A stretch of 64,000 bases of DNA from Roseomonas sp. OT10 (GTDB lineage: Bacteria > Pseudomonadota > Alphaproteobacteria > Acetobacterales > Acetobacteraceae), in NCBI RefSeq assembly GCF_020991085.1, contig NZ_CP087719.1:620001-684000 (forward strand), read 5' to 3'. Below the pieces are notes generated by a model that was not told the DNA's origin, made no database searches, and was given only the letters and a program-made list of their open reading frames with translations. Shown here piece by piece: positions 1 to 10,079 of this stretch (position 1 is its first letter; every line of letters starts with the position of its first letter). The translations under genes were made by a program, and so were the position numbers.

Positions 1-1424
1 TGAACCTCCAGATGCCCAACGCCGCCTCGCTCGACAGGACGGAGGTCGCGATGGGCGAGGTGCTGGGGATCCTGCACGGGACGCCGGGCGTCGCCGGCGT
101 CATCGGCATCGCCGGCACGAGCATGATCGGCGGCGGCGGCTCCGATTCGGCCATGATCATCGCTTCGCTGCGGCCGTGGCGGGAGCGGCGGGGGGCGGAG
201 GAGAGCCTCGACGGCATCCTGGCGCATCTGCGCGCCCGCTTCGCCGCCGTCACCGCGGGCACGGCCGTCGCCTTCGTGCCGCCCGCCATCCCGGGGCTCG
301 GCACCACCGGCGGATTCGACATGCGCCTGCAGGCCCGGGCCGGGCAGAGTCAGGAGGACCTCGCCGAGGCGATGCGCGGCCTGGTCTTCCGCGCGAACCA
401 GTCGCCGGGGCTGGCCGGCGTGTTCAGCACCTTCCGGGCGGACACGCCGCAGGTCTTCCTGGAGATCGACCGGCGCCGCGCGGAACTGCTGGGCGTGTCG
501 CCCGCCGCCATCTTCGAGACGCTGCAGGCGCATCTCGGCTCGGCCTATGTGGACGACTTCAACATGCTGTCCCGTGTGTTCCAGGTCCGCATCCAGGACG
601 AGCCGCGGTTCCGCGGCCGGGTGGCGGACATCGAGCGGCAGCACGTCCGCAACAGCACGGGCGAGCTGGTGCCGCTCCGCGCCGTCCTCGTCCTGTCGGA
701 CACGCTGGGGCCCAACGCGATCGGCCGCTACAACCTCTTCCCGGCCGTCTCCATCAACGGGCAGGCGGCGGGGGTCAGCACCGGCGCGGCGCTGGACCGC
801 ATGGAGGCGATAGCGGCGGAGAGCCTGCCCGAGGGCTTCGGCTTCGAATGGACCGGACTCGCGTTGCAGGAGCGGCAGGCCGGCGCGGAGACAGCCGCGA
901 TCATCGTCGTCGGGATCCTCTTCACCTACCTGTTCCTCGTTGCCCAGTACGAGAGCTGGAGCGTGCCCCTCGCGGTGATGCTCTCGGTCGCCGTTGCCGT
1001 GCTGGGCGCGCTCGCCAGCCTCGCCCTGGCCGGTATGCCGATCGATCTCTACGCGCAGATCGGCCTGCTGCTGCTGATCGGCCTGGCGGCCAAGAACGCC
1101 ATCCTCATCGTGGAGTTCTCGAAGGAGCGCCGGGACGAGGGGATGGGCACCCTGGAGGCCGCGCTGGAAGGTACCAGCCAGCGCTTCCGCCCCCTGGTCA
1201 TGACGGCCTTCAGCTCGATCCTCGGTGTCCTGCCCCTGGTCCTGGCGAGCGGCGCCGGGGCGGCAAGCCGACGCTCCATCGGGATGACCCTGTTCGGCGG
1301 CCTGCTGGTCGGGACGCTGCTCGGCCTGCTGATGATCCCCGTGCTCTACGTCGCGGTGCAGACTGTCCGGGAATGGGCCAAGGCCCGGCTCCCCGGCCGG
1401 GACGGCGCCGCCCAGCCTCGCTAG
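1..1424 (+). CDS. RND (HAE1/AcrB-type) multidrug efflux permease, C-terminal part
   Basis: Inner-membrane permease of a tripartite RND efflux pump, which exports hydrophobic compounds by proton antiport with a periplasmic adaptor and an outer-membrane channel. The frame is already open at the window edge (codons from base 3), so only about 473 of the usual ~1,040 residues are present. The visible part covers the second large periplasmic pore/docking loop (about residues 1-290), then the second membrane bundle. The family signature [15 protein letters not shown] sits near residue 360, and a hydrophobic final helix ends about 20 residues before the stop. The adaptor gene must lie upstream, if present. 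A strong hairpin follows directly. Substrate cannot be read from this part. Confidence 0.95.
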   Translation, partial: NLQMPNAASLDRTEVAMGEVLGILHGTPGVAGVIGIAGTSMIGGGGSDSAMIIASLRPWRERRGAEESLDGILAHLRARFAAVTAGTAVAFVPPAIPGLGTTGGFDMRLQARAGQSQEDLAEAMRGLVFRANQSPGLAGVFSTFRADTPQVFLEIDRRRAELLGVSPAAIFETLQAHLGSAYVDDFNMLSRVFQVRIQDEPRFRGRVADIERQHVRNSTGELVPLRAVLVLSDTLGPNAIGRYNLFPAVSINGQAAGVSTGAALDRMEAIAAESLPEGFGFEWTGLALQERQAGAETAAIIVVGILFTYLFLVAQYESWSVPLAVMLSVAVAVLGALASLALAGMPIDLYAQIGLLLLIGLAAKNAILIVEFSKERRDEGMGTLEAALEGTSQRFRPLVMTAFSSILGVLPLVLASGAGAASRRSIGMTLFGGLLVGTLLGLLMIPVLYVAVQTVREWAKARLPGRDGAAQPR

Positions 1425-1462
1425 ACCATGATCCCCGCTCACGGAGGCGGGGACCATGGTCT
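1423..1462 (+). terminator. Intrinsic terminator after the RND permease
   Basis: The arms AGACCATG-TCCCCGC and GCGGGGA-CATGGTCT pair over about 15 bp with one A/C mismatch around a short loop, starting on the last base of the stop codon. A pyrimidine-rich stretch with several Ts follows. It ends the efflux operon before the MFS gene. Confidence 0.7.
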
Positions 1463-1604
1463 GGCCCTCTGTTCTGTCGCGCGATTCACGCTCCGGACGG
1501 CTCCGACCACGCGGGGATGCCCCTGACACCACGCCCGGGGCGGTTCCGAGCAGACGATCGCGGCCCGCAGACGCTCCGGGCGCCGGACGGGCCGCAAGAC
1601 CGGG

Positions 1605-2828
1605 ATGACGATGCTTCAGGCCTATCTCGACTTCTCACGCCAGAACTGGCGGCCCCTGCTCTTCGGGGCGCTGTTGCTGGCCCTCTCCAGCTTCGGCCAG
1701 ACCTACTTCGTCGCCGTCTCGGGCTCGTTCTTCCGCGGGGCCTTCCATCTCAGCGACGGCGGGCTCGGGACCGCCTATGCGGTGGGGACCCTGCTCAGCG
1801 CGCTGACCCTCGGCTGGGCCGGGCGGCTGATCGACTACACCACCGTCCGCCGCTTCACCTGGTGCGTCGCGCTGCTGCTGGCCGGCGCCTGCCTGCTCGC
1901 CTCTGCCAGCCTGAACGCCGTGATGCTGACCGTCGCCTTCTACGGGCTGCGCCTCGGCGGCCAGGGGCTGATGACCCACACGGCCTATACCGCCACGGCG
2001 CGGGCCTTCCCGAAGGATGCCGGCAAGGCGGTCGGGGTGGTCTCCCTGGGCATCTGCATCGCCCAGGCGGTCCTGCCCATCCTGGCGGTGCTGCTGATGG
2101 AACGCCTCGGCTGGCGGATCGCCTGGGCGCTGAACGCCGCCTTCGTGCTGGCGGGGGTTACGCTCGCGCTGCGCTTCCTCCCCCGGGCCGGGGACCTGCC
2201 GCTGCGCCGCCGCCAGGCGGGCGGGGAGGCGGGGGCGGCGCGGCCACCCCCGCTCTGGCGCGACCGAAGGCTCTGGCTCGCCTGCCCGGCGCTGCTCGCC
2301 AACCCCTTCATCATCACCGGCTTCTTCTTCCACCAGGCGCGCCTGGCCGAGCAGAAGGGCTGGGACCTCACCCTCGTCGCCGCCAGCTTCGCCGCCTTCG
2401 CCCTGGTGCAGGCGGTCGCGGCGCTGGCCATCGGCCCGGTGATCGACCGGCTGGGGCCGGCACGGGTGCTGTCCAGCTTCCTGATCCCGCAGGCACTGGG
2501 CCTCGTCCTGCTGTCGGTGGGAACCGCGCCCTGGGTCGCGCTGGCCTACATGGTGCTGATGGCGGTGTCCGCCGCGATCGGCTCCACCCTGTCCACGGCG
2601 CTGTGGGTCGATCTCTTCGGCCCGGCCGACCTCGCCCGGGTCCGCTCCGTCGCCAGCGCCGGCGCGGTGGTGGCCAGCGGCGCCTCGCCCGTGCTGATGG
2701 GCCTGCTCATCGACGCGGGCATCCCGCTCGCCTGGCAGGCGGTCGGCTGCTGCGTCTACACCCTGCTGGTGTCCGTCGTCGCCCTGGGGCTGCGGCGGGA
2801 GGGGCGTGCCGGCCGGGGCGAAGCCTGA
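1605..2828 (+). CDS. MFS transporter
   Basis: Twelve-helix major facilitator superfamily permease of 407 residues, the usual length for the family. Hydrophobic segments are spaced along the whole protein, with a cytoplasmic loop rich in Arg and Pro near residues 195-220 separating the two six-helix bundles. The A-motif-like loop between helices 2 and 3 reads GRLIDYTTVRR, and its counterpart in the second half reads GPVIDRLGPAR. The closest general type is a small-molecule or organic-acid permease; substrate is unknown. The ATG at 1605 has no good Shine-Dalgarno sequence, and an ATG two codons later is equally possible. It converges on proB with a 28-bp gap. Confidence 0.88.
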   Translation: MTMLQAYLDFSRQNWRPLLFGALLLALSSFGQTYFVAVSGSFFRGAFHLSDGGLGTAYAVGTLLSALTLGWAGRLIDYTTVRRFTWCVALLLAGACLLASASLNAVMLTVAFYGLRLGGQGLMTHTAYTATARAFPKDAGKAVGVVSLGICIAQAVLPILAVLLMERLGWRIAWALNAAFVLAGVTLALRFLPRAGDLPLRRRQAGGEAGAARPPPLWRDRRLWLACPALLANPFIITGFFFHQARLAEQKGWDLTLVAASFAAFALVQAVAALAIGPVIDRLGPARVLSSFLIPQALGLVLLSVGTAPWVALAYMVLMAVSAAIGSTLSTALWVDLFGPADLARVRSVASAGAVVASGASPVLMGLLIDAGIPLAWQAVGCCVYTLLVSVVALGLRREGRAGRGEA

Positions 2829-2856
2829 CCGGCCGGCCGCCGACCCGGACCCCCGG

Positions 2857-3965
2857 CTACAGCACCACCAGGTCGTCGCGGTGGATCAGCTCGTCCCGGC
2901 CGCGCCAGCCGAGGATCGCCTCGATCTCCTCGCTGCGCCGCCCGGCGATCCGCGCCGCCGCCTCCGAATCATAGGCGGACAGCCCGCGCGCGATCTCCTG
3001 TCCGGTCGCGTCGCGGACGGACAGCGGGTCACCGCGCTCGAAGCTCCCGCTCACCCCGCGCACCCCGGCCGGCAGCAGGGAGCTGCCGTGGCGCAGCGCC
3101 CGGGCCGCGCCCTCGTCCACCACCAGCGTGCCCAGCGGCGCGAGGCTGCCCGCGATCCAGCGCTTGCGGGCGGTGCGGCCCTCGGGCGCCGGCAGGAACC
3201 AGGTGCAGCGCGCGCCGTCCAGCAGCGCCTGCAGCGGATGCGGCTTGGTGCCGATGGCGATGGCCATGGCGCAGCCGGCGCCGTTGGCGATCCGCGCCGC
3301 GATCAGCTTGGTGCGCATCCCGCCGGAGGAGTAGCCGGGCGGTGGCTCGCCCCCCATGGCCATGATCTCGTCGGTCACGCGCTCGATCACCGGCAGATGC
3401 CGCGCCGCCGGGTCGCGGCGGGGGTCGGCGGTGTAGAGCCCGTCGATGTCGGAGAGCAGCACCAGCGCATCCGCCTGCACCATCTCGGCGACCCGGGCGG
3501 CGAGGCGGTCATTGTCCCCGAAGCGGATTTCCGCCGTGGCGACCGTGTCGTTCTCGTTGATGACGGGGATGCAGCCCAGGCCGAGCAGGGTGGACAGCGT
3601 GGCGCGGGCGTTGAGGTAGCGGCGCCGGTCCTCAGAATCCTCCAGCGTCAGGAGAAGCTGGGCGGCCGTCTGGCCGTGATGCGAGAAGGCCGCCTGCCAC
3701 GCCCCCGCCAGACGGATCTGCCCGACGGCGGCGGCGGCCTGCTTCTCCTCCAGCCGCAGGCGCGGCTGGGTCAGGCCGAGGGCGCGGCGGGCCAGGGCGA
3801 TGGCGCCGGAGGAGACGAGGACCACCTCCGCCCCGCCGGCCCGCAGCGCGGCGAGGTCGGCGGCGACCGAATCGAGCCAGTCCGCGCGGGGCGCGGCGGT
3901 GGCCGGGTCCACCACCAGGGCGGAGCCGACCTTGACGACGATGCGCCGGGCGGAGGCGAGCTCCA

Positions 3966-3966
<1 letters not shown>
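2857..3966 (-). CDS. proB: Glutamate 5-kinase
   Basis: Phosphorylates L-glutamate to glutamate 5-phosphate, the first and feedback-controlled step of proline synthesis. The 369 residues match the full-length bacterial enzyme: an amino-acid-kinase domain (about 1-255), with KVGSALVV near the N terminus, VLVSSGAIA near residue 50, the SDIDGLY motif and [10 protein letters not shown], followed by a C-terminal PUA domain (about 275-365). The start codon overlaps the obgE stop (TGATG), so the two are translationally coupled; this obgE-proB order is common in Alphaproteobacteria. proA is not in the window. Confidence 0.97.
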
Positions 3967-5174
<1,208 letters not shown>

Positions 5175-5444
5175 TTACTCGGCCGCCACCGGCAGCGGGT
5201 CGACGCTGACGCGCACGCGGCCCTCGGCCACGCGGTCGAACTTCACCTGGCCATCCGCGGTCGCCTGCAGCGAGTGGTCGCGGGAGACCAGGACGTTGCG
5301 GCCCGGCAGCATCTTGGTGCCGCGCTGGGTGACCAGGATGTTGCCGGTCAGGACGCGCTCGCCGCCGAACTTCTTGACGCCGAGCCGCTTGCCGGCGGAA
5401 TCGCGCCCGTTGCGGGAGGAGCCGCCGGCCTTCTTGTGAGCCAT
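5175..5444 (-). CDS. rpmA: 50S ribosomal protein L27
   Basis: Large-subunit ribosomal protein whose N-terminal tail reaches the peptidyl-transferase centre. At 89 residues it has the expected length; it starts [19 protein letters not shown] and carries the conserved [18 protein letters not shown] stretch. The N terminus lacks the cleavable extension found in Firmicutes. It lies 32 bp downstream of rplU in the normal rplU-rpmA order, with an SD-like AGGAGA upstream of the ATG. Confidence 0.98.
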   Translation of the reverse strand: MAHKKAGGSSRNGRDSAGKRLGVKKFGGERVLTGNILVTQRGTKMLPGRNVLVSRDHSLQATADGQVKFDRVAEGRVRVSVDPLPVAAE

Positions 5445-5476
5445 GGGGTGTGTCTCCTGTCTCTACAGCCGACCGG

Positions 5477-5794
5477 TCAGGCCGCGGCGATGTCGGCGAT
5501 GCGCAGCACGGTCATGTGCTGGCGGTGGCCGTTCTTGCGGCGGCTGTTCTGCCGGCGGCGCTTCTTGAAGATGATCACCTTCTCGCCGCGCTTCTGCTCC
5601 AGCACGGTGGCGGTGACGGTGGCGCCGGCCACGGTGGGGGCGCCCAGCGTCACCCCGGACTCGCCGCCGAGGACGAGCACGTCCTGGAAGGTCACGGTCT
5701 GGCCGGGCTCGGCCTCAAGCTTCTCGACGGCCAGGACCGCGTTGGGGGTCACGCGGTACTGCTTGCCGCCGGTGCGGATCACTGCGTAGGTCAT
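5477..5794 (-). CDS. rplU: 50S ribosomal protein L21
   Basis: Large-subunit protein that binds 23S rRNA. The 105-residue sequence starts [15 protein letters not shown] and has the basic [16 protein letters not shown] segment near residue 80, both typical of L21. It is first gene of the rplU-rpmA unit, and a well-formed sigma-70-type promoter lies about 80 bp upstream on the same strand. Confidence 0.98.
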   Translation of the reverse strand: MTYAVIRTGGKQYRVTPNAVLAVEKLEAEPGQTVTFQDVLVLGGESGVTLGAPTVAGATVTATVLEQKRGEKVIIFKKRRRQNSRRKNGHRQHMTVLRIADIAAA

Positions 5795-5871
5795 CGGTAC
5801 GCCTGCTGGTCTGAACGGGATGGCCGAACGCGGCCATGCGGCCGCGCCAGGGACGCCGCCGGGGAGGGCGC

Positions 5872-5900
5872 ATATAGCGGCCGTGACGGTCCCGCGTCAA
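5872..5900 (-). promoter_or_regulatory. Sigma-70-type promoter of rplU-rpmA
   Basis: On the minus strand a -35 TTGACG (5900-5895) and a -10 CTATAT (5877-5872) are separated by exactly 17 bases. Transcription would start near 5865, leaving a leader of about 70 bases before rplU. Confidence 0.65.
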
Positions 5901-5998
5901 CGCCGCAGCGGGCCGGCCCCGGCATGGCTGCCCGGCTGCCGGACTGGGCGGGAGCCGGGGAAGTCGGCGGAGAGGGTGGGTTCGAGCCCGCGGCCCGG

Positions 5999-6026
5999 TT
6001 GCGCCCCGGCCGGTCCGCCCTTATAC
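5999..6026 (+). promoter_or_regulatory. Possible promoter for tRNA-Ser
   Basis: TTGCGC (5999-6004) and TTATAC (6021-6026) with a 16-base spacer stand out in an otherwise GC-only stretch. The predicted start is just before the hairpin that precedes the tRNA. Confidence 0.4.
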
Positions 6027-6034
6027 GCCGCCAC

Positions 6035-6066
6035 GCTCGTCCGGCACCCGCAGGTGCCGGACGAGC
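6035..6066 (+). other. Perfect 14-bp hairpin in the tRNA-Ser leader
   Basis: Arms GCTCGTCCGGCACC (6035-6048) and GGTGCCGGACGAGC (6053-6066) are perfect complements around the loop CGCA, ending five bases before the mature tRNA 5' end. There is no T-run, so a terminator is less likely than a leader structure affecting processing. Confidence 0.6.
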
Positions 6067-6071
6067 CCCGT

Positions 6072-6161
<90 letters not shown>

Positions 6162-6653
6162 TGGTTCACCGTGGCTGGGCTGACCGATGATTGCGGCCAT
6201 CCCTGGTCCTGATGGGCCGAACCACCGCGCTGCCACACCCGGATACCCGGCCTGTCACGACACGGAATGGCTTCCCGGTCGACGCCCGCCGCTTGCTCAA
6301 GGAACATGTCCCGAAGGCTTCCAGTCGAACTGAGCAGGCGGACCATCCTGGCGAAGCGGGAGAGGTTCGGCGTCGCCGTCCACGGCCTTGCGATCGACCG
6401 CCTCAGCCCGTTTCGGCAGGGCGGCTGTCACGCTCCTGCTGCAGGATACGGGCATCGCCCGCCATCGTGACCGGCGCTTCAAGCCAGGGTCGGGCGAGGT
6501 GCCGCCGCACCGGGCCGAAGCCTCCACGACCTTGGTGGCGATGGCTCGCGACCTCAGGGAGCATGGCGGGGCCTTCTTCGGTCCGACTGCGGTGTGCGCC
6601 AGCCGCAAGCCATGGGCTCGTCAAAGACCATACCGCGGACTGCGCGGTCCACT
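6162..6653 (+). other. 492-bp stretch without a recognisable gene
   Basis: Several short overlapping frames are open here, but none has a ribosome binding site together with a recognisable protein pattern. Composition is slightly less GC-extreme than the neighbours. It could be decayed coding sequence or untranslated DNA beyond the tRNA and the minus-strand gene; no inverted repeat or transposase fragment was identified. Confidence 0.4.
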
Positions 6654-7823
6654 TCAGGGCGGAAACGGCCCGGGCTGCCTGCCGCCTTTCCGGCCGGTAG
6701 CGGGGACGGAGCCGGCACGTCCGGCTGCCGGCCGGTCCGTGCCCATGTGCCAGGCGACCAGACGGCGTGCCGTCTCCGCCGGGTCCTCGCTTCCGGCCGG
6801 GGCCTCCCCCAGCCCCTCCAGCGCGGCCGCGGCGCGGCGCCAGGCACGCAGCAGGCGTGCGCGCTCCGGAGCAGCGAGAGTTTCCGGCGCCTGGCGGTCC
6901 AGCATCAGCGCGGCGAAGGCATGCGCCTCCTCGGCCACCGACCAGTTCCGCCATTCCGGCGGTGTGCCGCGTCCCAGCTTTGCCGCCGCGCCGCAGACGG
7001 CCAGGTCGGCCGACAGCTCCGCAGCGCCATGCGCGGCGGAGCGCTCCCCCTGCGCGGCATAGCGTTCGGCCAGGAAAAGGTAGGCCCCCGTCTCGGCACT
7101 GTGTGCCTGCAACGACAGAAGCGCATCGCGCGCCGTCCCCCAGGCCGAGGCGGGCAGGGTGCCGGCGCGCAACTGCCCGCCGATATGACGGGTGACGGCG
7201 GCGGCCAGCACCTGCGCGTCTTGGAAGCCCATCCGGCCGAGCCCCGACGCGCCGATCCGCGCCACCGCCGCCATGGCTTCGGCCAGGGCCTGCCCCGGGG
7301 CGCCCTCGCGCGGCGCCGGGACCTCCGGCCTGTCCGTCTCCGCTCCGGAACCCGCGGGCTGGCTTCCGCCGGGAAGCCGCCCGCCCGCCGGTCCCCGGGC
7401 CCGCCGTAGCAGCGGATGCGGCATGGCACCCGCCCGCAGCGGCGCGGGCGGGCCGGGGCGCGCGAGGCGCCAGGCCTTGATGGCGCCATGGACCTCGGCC
7501 ACCGCCGCGGCGATCGGGGTGGGCCTGCCCGCCTTGTCGCTGAGCCCGGCAAGGCCCTGGGCATGGTCCTCGGCGTCGCGGACCAGCAGCGAGGCCCAGG
7601 TCGGCGAGAGCCGGCGCAGCAGTCCGGGCTGCTGCACCAGCGCGGCGAAGGCATGTGGCCCGCCCTGGGATGGCGGCGCCGCGTACCAGCGTTCCAGTGC
7701 GTCGGGGGCGGCGTAGCGTGCCATCCAGCGCGCCAGCAGCTCGGTCCGGTCGCGTTCCTCCGCCTGGTTCTGGGTCCAGGACCAGAGCTCGGTCGGGCGG
7801 AGCGGGGACGGTGGGCGAGGCAT
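6654..7823 (-). CDS. Hypothetical protein, alanine-rich and helical
   Basis: A 389-residue protein that I do not recognise. No signal peptide or membrane segment is visible. The composition is rich in Ala, Arg, Leu and Trp with many heptad-like helical stretches, suggesting an all-helical soluble protein. The N-terminal part (ELWSWTQNQAEERDRTELL, about residues 11-29) and a central proline-rich linker near residues 165-190 separate two helical halves. The start at 7823 is chosen because upstream in-frame residues look non-coding and AGGGA lies about 12 bases before it. The gene is divergent from the ClC channel. It resembles no defence or mobile-element family I know; it is probably a lineage-specific conserved protein. 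Confidence 0.6.
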   Translation of the reverse strand: MPRPPSPLRPTELWSWTQNQAEERDRTELLARWMARYAAPDALERWYAAPPSQGGPHAFAALVQQPGLLRRLSPTWASLLVRDAEDHAQGLAGLSDKAGRPTPIAAAVAEVHGAIKAWRLARPGPPAPLRAGAMPHPLLRRARGPAGGRLPGGSQPAGSGAETDRPEVPAPREGAPGQALAEAMAAVARIGASGLGRMGFQDAQVLAAAVTRHIGGQLRAGTLPASAWGTARDALLSLQAHSAETGAYLFLAERYAAQGERSAAHGAAELSADLAVCGAAAKLGRGTPPEWRNWSVAEEAHAFAALMLDRQAPETLAAPERARLLRAWRRAAAALEGLGEAPAGSEDPAETARRLVAWHMGTDRPAAGRAGSVPATGRKGGRQPGPFPP

Positions 7824-8188
7824 GGCGTCCCGTCTTTCCCTGGCTGGCCGGCGGGGGTTGCCGGCCCGGCCATTCTGGCCCGACCCGGTTAAGGGATGCT
7901 GAGCCGGGACGGACCATCCGCCCCGGCCTTCCGGCCCGTGTCCCCGGTGCGGCTCCGGGTGGCCGTGGGGCGGCATCGCTCCGGCGGCGCAAACCTGCTC
8001 TCCGAACATCCTGTCGGCGCATTTGCGGTGAACGCATGCGCACCGGAAACGCTCTATGCCGGTCCATGTCGGGTCACGGCCCGTCCGCCCAGGGAGTCCC
8101 GCGCCATGTGGCCGTTCCGTCCGCGCCCCGCCGCGACCGCGATGGCACCGCTGCCCGGGGGCGGTCCCGCCCGCCCCGGCGGCCGGCG
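7824..8188. other. Divergent intergenic region between hypothetical protein and ClC gene
   Basis: 365 bp separate the two divergent starts. No convincing promoter boxes are seen. The last 83 bases hold a possible 28-codon leader frame on the plus strand, listed separately. Confidence 0.4.
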
Positions 8189-8192
8189 ATGA
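8106..8192 (+). CDS. Possible 28-residue leader ORF coupled to the ClC gene
   Basis: An ATG at 8106 preceded by AGGGAG (8-9 bases upstream) opens a 28-codon frame beginning MWPFRPRP and ending in TGA that overlaps the ClC start (ATGA). The residues are Pro, Arg and Ala-rich without recognisable function. An alternative reading is that the same ribosome site serves a GTG start at 8108 in the ClC frame, giving the channel a 27-residue N-terminal extension. Whichever is right decides the channel's N terminus. Confidence 0.25.
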   Translation: MWPFRPRPAATAMAPLPGGGPARPGGRR

Positions 8193-10006
8193 GCGCGGAA
8201 GCCGGAACGGCCGCCCGCCCGGTTCGCCGCGAGACCGGCCGGGCGTTGCGGCGCCTCCGCCTGGCCATCCATCCGCTGCGCGGCGCCGCGGCGCTGCGTG
8301 GCTGGTTCCGCCGCGGGGAGCTGGGGCTGCTGCTGCTCGGCATCCTGGTCGGGGCGGCCAGCGGGATGCTCGCCACCCTGATGGGCGCTGCGGCCCATGC
8401 CCTCCAGGCCCCCCTTTTCGGCTCGGGCGCCGAGCACGGCCTCAGCACCGACCGCGGTACCGCGCCCTGGATGCTGGTCCTGATGCCTGTGCTGGGGGGA
8501 CTGCTGCTGGGGGTGCTGAACCTCGGCATCGCCCGCTGGCGGTCCAAGGCGCCGGTGGACCCGATCGAGGCGAATGCCCTGCATGGCGGGCGGATGTCGC
8601 TGGCCGACAGCGTCGTGGTCGGCAGCCAGAACATCGTCTCCAACGGCTTCGGCGCCTCGGTGGGGCTGGAGGCGGCCTATACCCAGGCCGGGGGCAGCGT
8701 CGCCTCGCGGCTCGGCCTCGCCTGCGGGCTGCGGCGCGGCGACCTGCGGGTGCTGGTCGGCTGCGGCGCGGCCGGGGCCATCGCCGCCGCCTTCGGGGCG
8801 CCGCTGACCGGGGCCTTCTATGCCTTCGAGCTGGTGATCGGCACCTATGCCATCCCCGCCCTGGCCCCCGTCATCGCCAGCGCCGTCACCGCCACGCTGG
8901 TATCGGGGCTGCTGCACGAGGCGGAGCCGCTGGCCGTCGCGGGCGGGATCGCCGAGCCGGACGGAGTGGCCTATCTCCTCTCCCTGCTGCTGGGGCTGCT
9001 CTGCGGCGGCATCGCCATCGCGCTGATGCGCGGGATGACGGTGGTGGAATCCGGCCTGCGCCGCATCGTCCCCTGGGCCATGCTCCGGCCAGCTGCCGGC
9101 GGGCTGGTGGTGGGCCTGCTGGCGCTGGTCACCCCGGGGGTGCTCTCGGCCGGGCACGGGCTGCTGCACCGCGTGCTGGCGACGGACATGGCGGTGCAGA
9201 CCCTGCTGGCCCTGCTGATCCTGAAATCCGTCGCCTCGGCCGTCTCGATCGGCAGCGGCTTCCGCGGCGGGCTGTTCTTCGCCTCGCTGCTGCTGGGCGG
9301 GCTCGCCGGCAAGAGCTTCGCCCTGCTGGCGGGGCTGGCGCTGCCGGGGGTGGACCCGATGCTGCTCGCCATCGTGGGGATGAGCGCCTTCGGCACGGCG
9401 GTGGTCGGCGCGCCGCTGGCCATGACCTTCCTGGCGCTGGAGACGACGCGCGACTTCGCCGTGGCGGGGGCGGTGCTGGTCGCGGTGATCGCGGCCGGGA
9501 CGGTGGTGCGGCGGCTGTTCGGCTACTCCTTCGCGACTTGGCGCTTCCACCTGCGGGGCGAGGCGATCCGCGGACCGCACGACATCGGCTGGCTGCGCGA
9601 CCTGACCGTGGGGAAGATGATGCGGCGCGACCTGCGGACGGTCCGGTCGGACATGCGGCTGGGTGCCTTCCGGCGCGACTTCCCGCTGGGCTCCACCCAG
9701 CGCGTCGCCGTGGTGGACGAGGCGGGGCGCTATGCCGGTCTGGTGCTGGTGGCCGAGGCGCAGGCCGCCGGGCCGGAGGTGGAAACGGTGGCGGCACTGC
9801 TGCGCTACCGCGACCGGGCCCTGTTGCCGGCCATGAACGCCCGCGAGGCCATGACGCTGTTCGAGCAGGCGGAGGCCGAGGCGCTGGCGGTGGTGGACGG
9901 GGCGGAAAGCCGCCAGGTGCTCGGCCTGTTGACCGAGGCGCACCTGCTCCGCCGCTATGGCGAGGAACTGGACAAGCGGCGTCGCGAGGAGGCGGGGCTG
10001 CTCTGA
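8189..10006 (+). CDS. ClC-type chloride channel/antiporter with C-terminal CBS domains
   Basis: Membrane protein of about 605 residues in the voltage-gated ClC family, moving chloride passively or in exchange for protons. A basic N terminus (about 1-45) is followed by the multi-helix ClC core to about residue 450, including GAAGAIAAAFGAPLTGAFYA (the GxxP-type helix) and GSGFRGGLFFASLLLGG. A soluble tail (about 460-605) looks like a CBS pair (KMMRRDLRTVRSDMRLG; VVDEAGRYAGLV). The usual GxEGP selectivity motif is replaced by GLEAAYTQ: the Glu is kept but the Pro is lost, and no GSGIP is visible. It is followed by PAP2 phosphatase and accA on the same strand. The start is uncertain. Confidence 0.88.
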   Translation: MSAEAGTAARPVRRETGRALRRLRLAIHPLRGAAALRGWFRRGELGLLLLGILVGAASGMLATLMGAAAHALQAPLFGSGAEHGLSTDRGTAPWMLVLMPVLGGLLLGVLNLGIARWRSKAPVDPIEANALHGGRMSLADSVVVGSQNIVSNGFGASVGLEAAYTQAGGSVASRLGLACGLRRGDLRVLVGCGAAGAIAAAFGAPLTGAFYAFELVIGTYAIPALAPVIASAVTATLVSGLLHEAEPLAVAGGIAEPDGVAYLLSLLLGLLCGGIAIALMRGMTVVESGLRRIVPWAMLRPAAGGLVVGLLALVTPGVLSAGHGLLHRVLATDMAVQTLLALLILKSVASAVSIGSGFRGGLFFASLLLGGLAGKSFALLAGLALPGVDPMLLAIVGMSAFGTAVVGAPLAMTFLALETTRDFAVAGAVLVAVIAAGTVVRRLFGYSFATWRFHLRGEAIRGPHDIGWLRDLTVGKMMRRDLRTVRSDMRLGAFRRDFPLGSTQRVAVVDEAGRYAGLVLVAEAQAAGPEVETVAALLRYRDRALLPAMNAREAMTLFEQAEAEALAVVDGAESRQVLGLLTEAHLLRRYGEELDKRRREEAGLL

Positions 10007-10079
10007 TGGACAGGCCGCCCGCGGCGTTGGCCGGCGGCGGGGGCCGGGACGGGAAGGGACCCGGCGGAAGGAGGGCGGC

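Noticed and set aside
176-2974. Very long plus-strand frame overlapping the RND and MFS genes
   Set aside because: The translation is Arg/Pro/Gly-rich with no domain pattern and runs through two genes in other frames.
5965-5995. A GTGGGTTCGAGCCC stretch resembling a tRNA T-arm
   Set aside because: No acceptor, D or anticodon stems can be built around it; it is probably chance similarity or a small remnant near the real tRNA.
6162-6653. Possible integrated element downstream of tRNA-Ser
   Set aside because: No integrase frame and no second copy of the tRNA 3' end were found.
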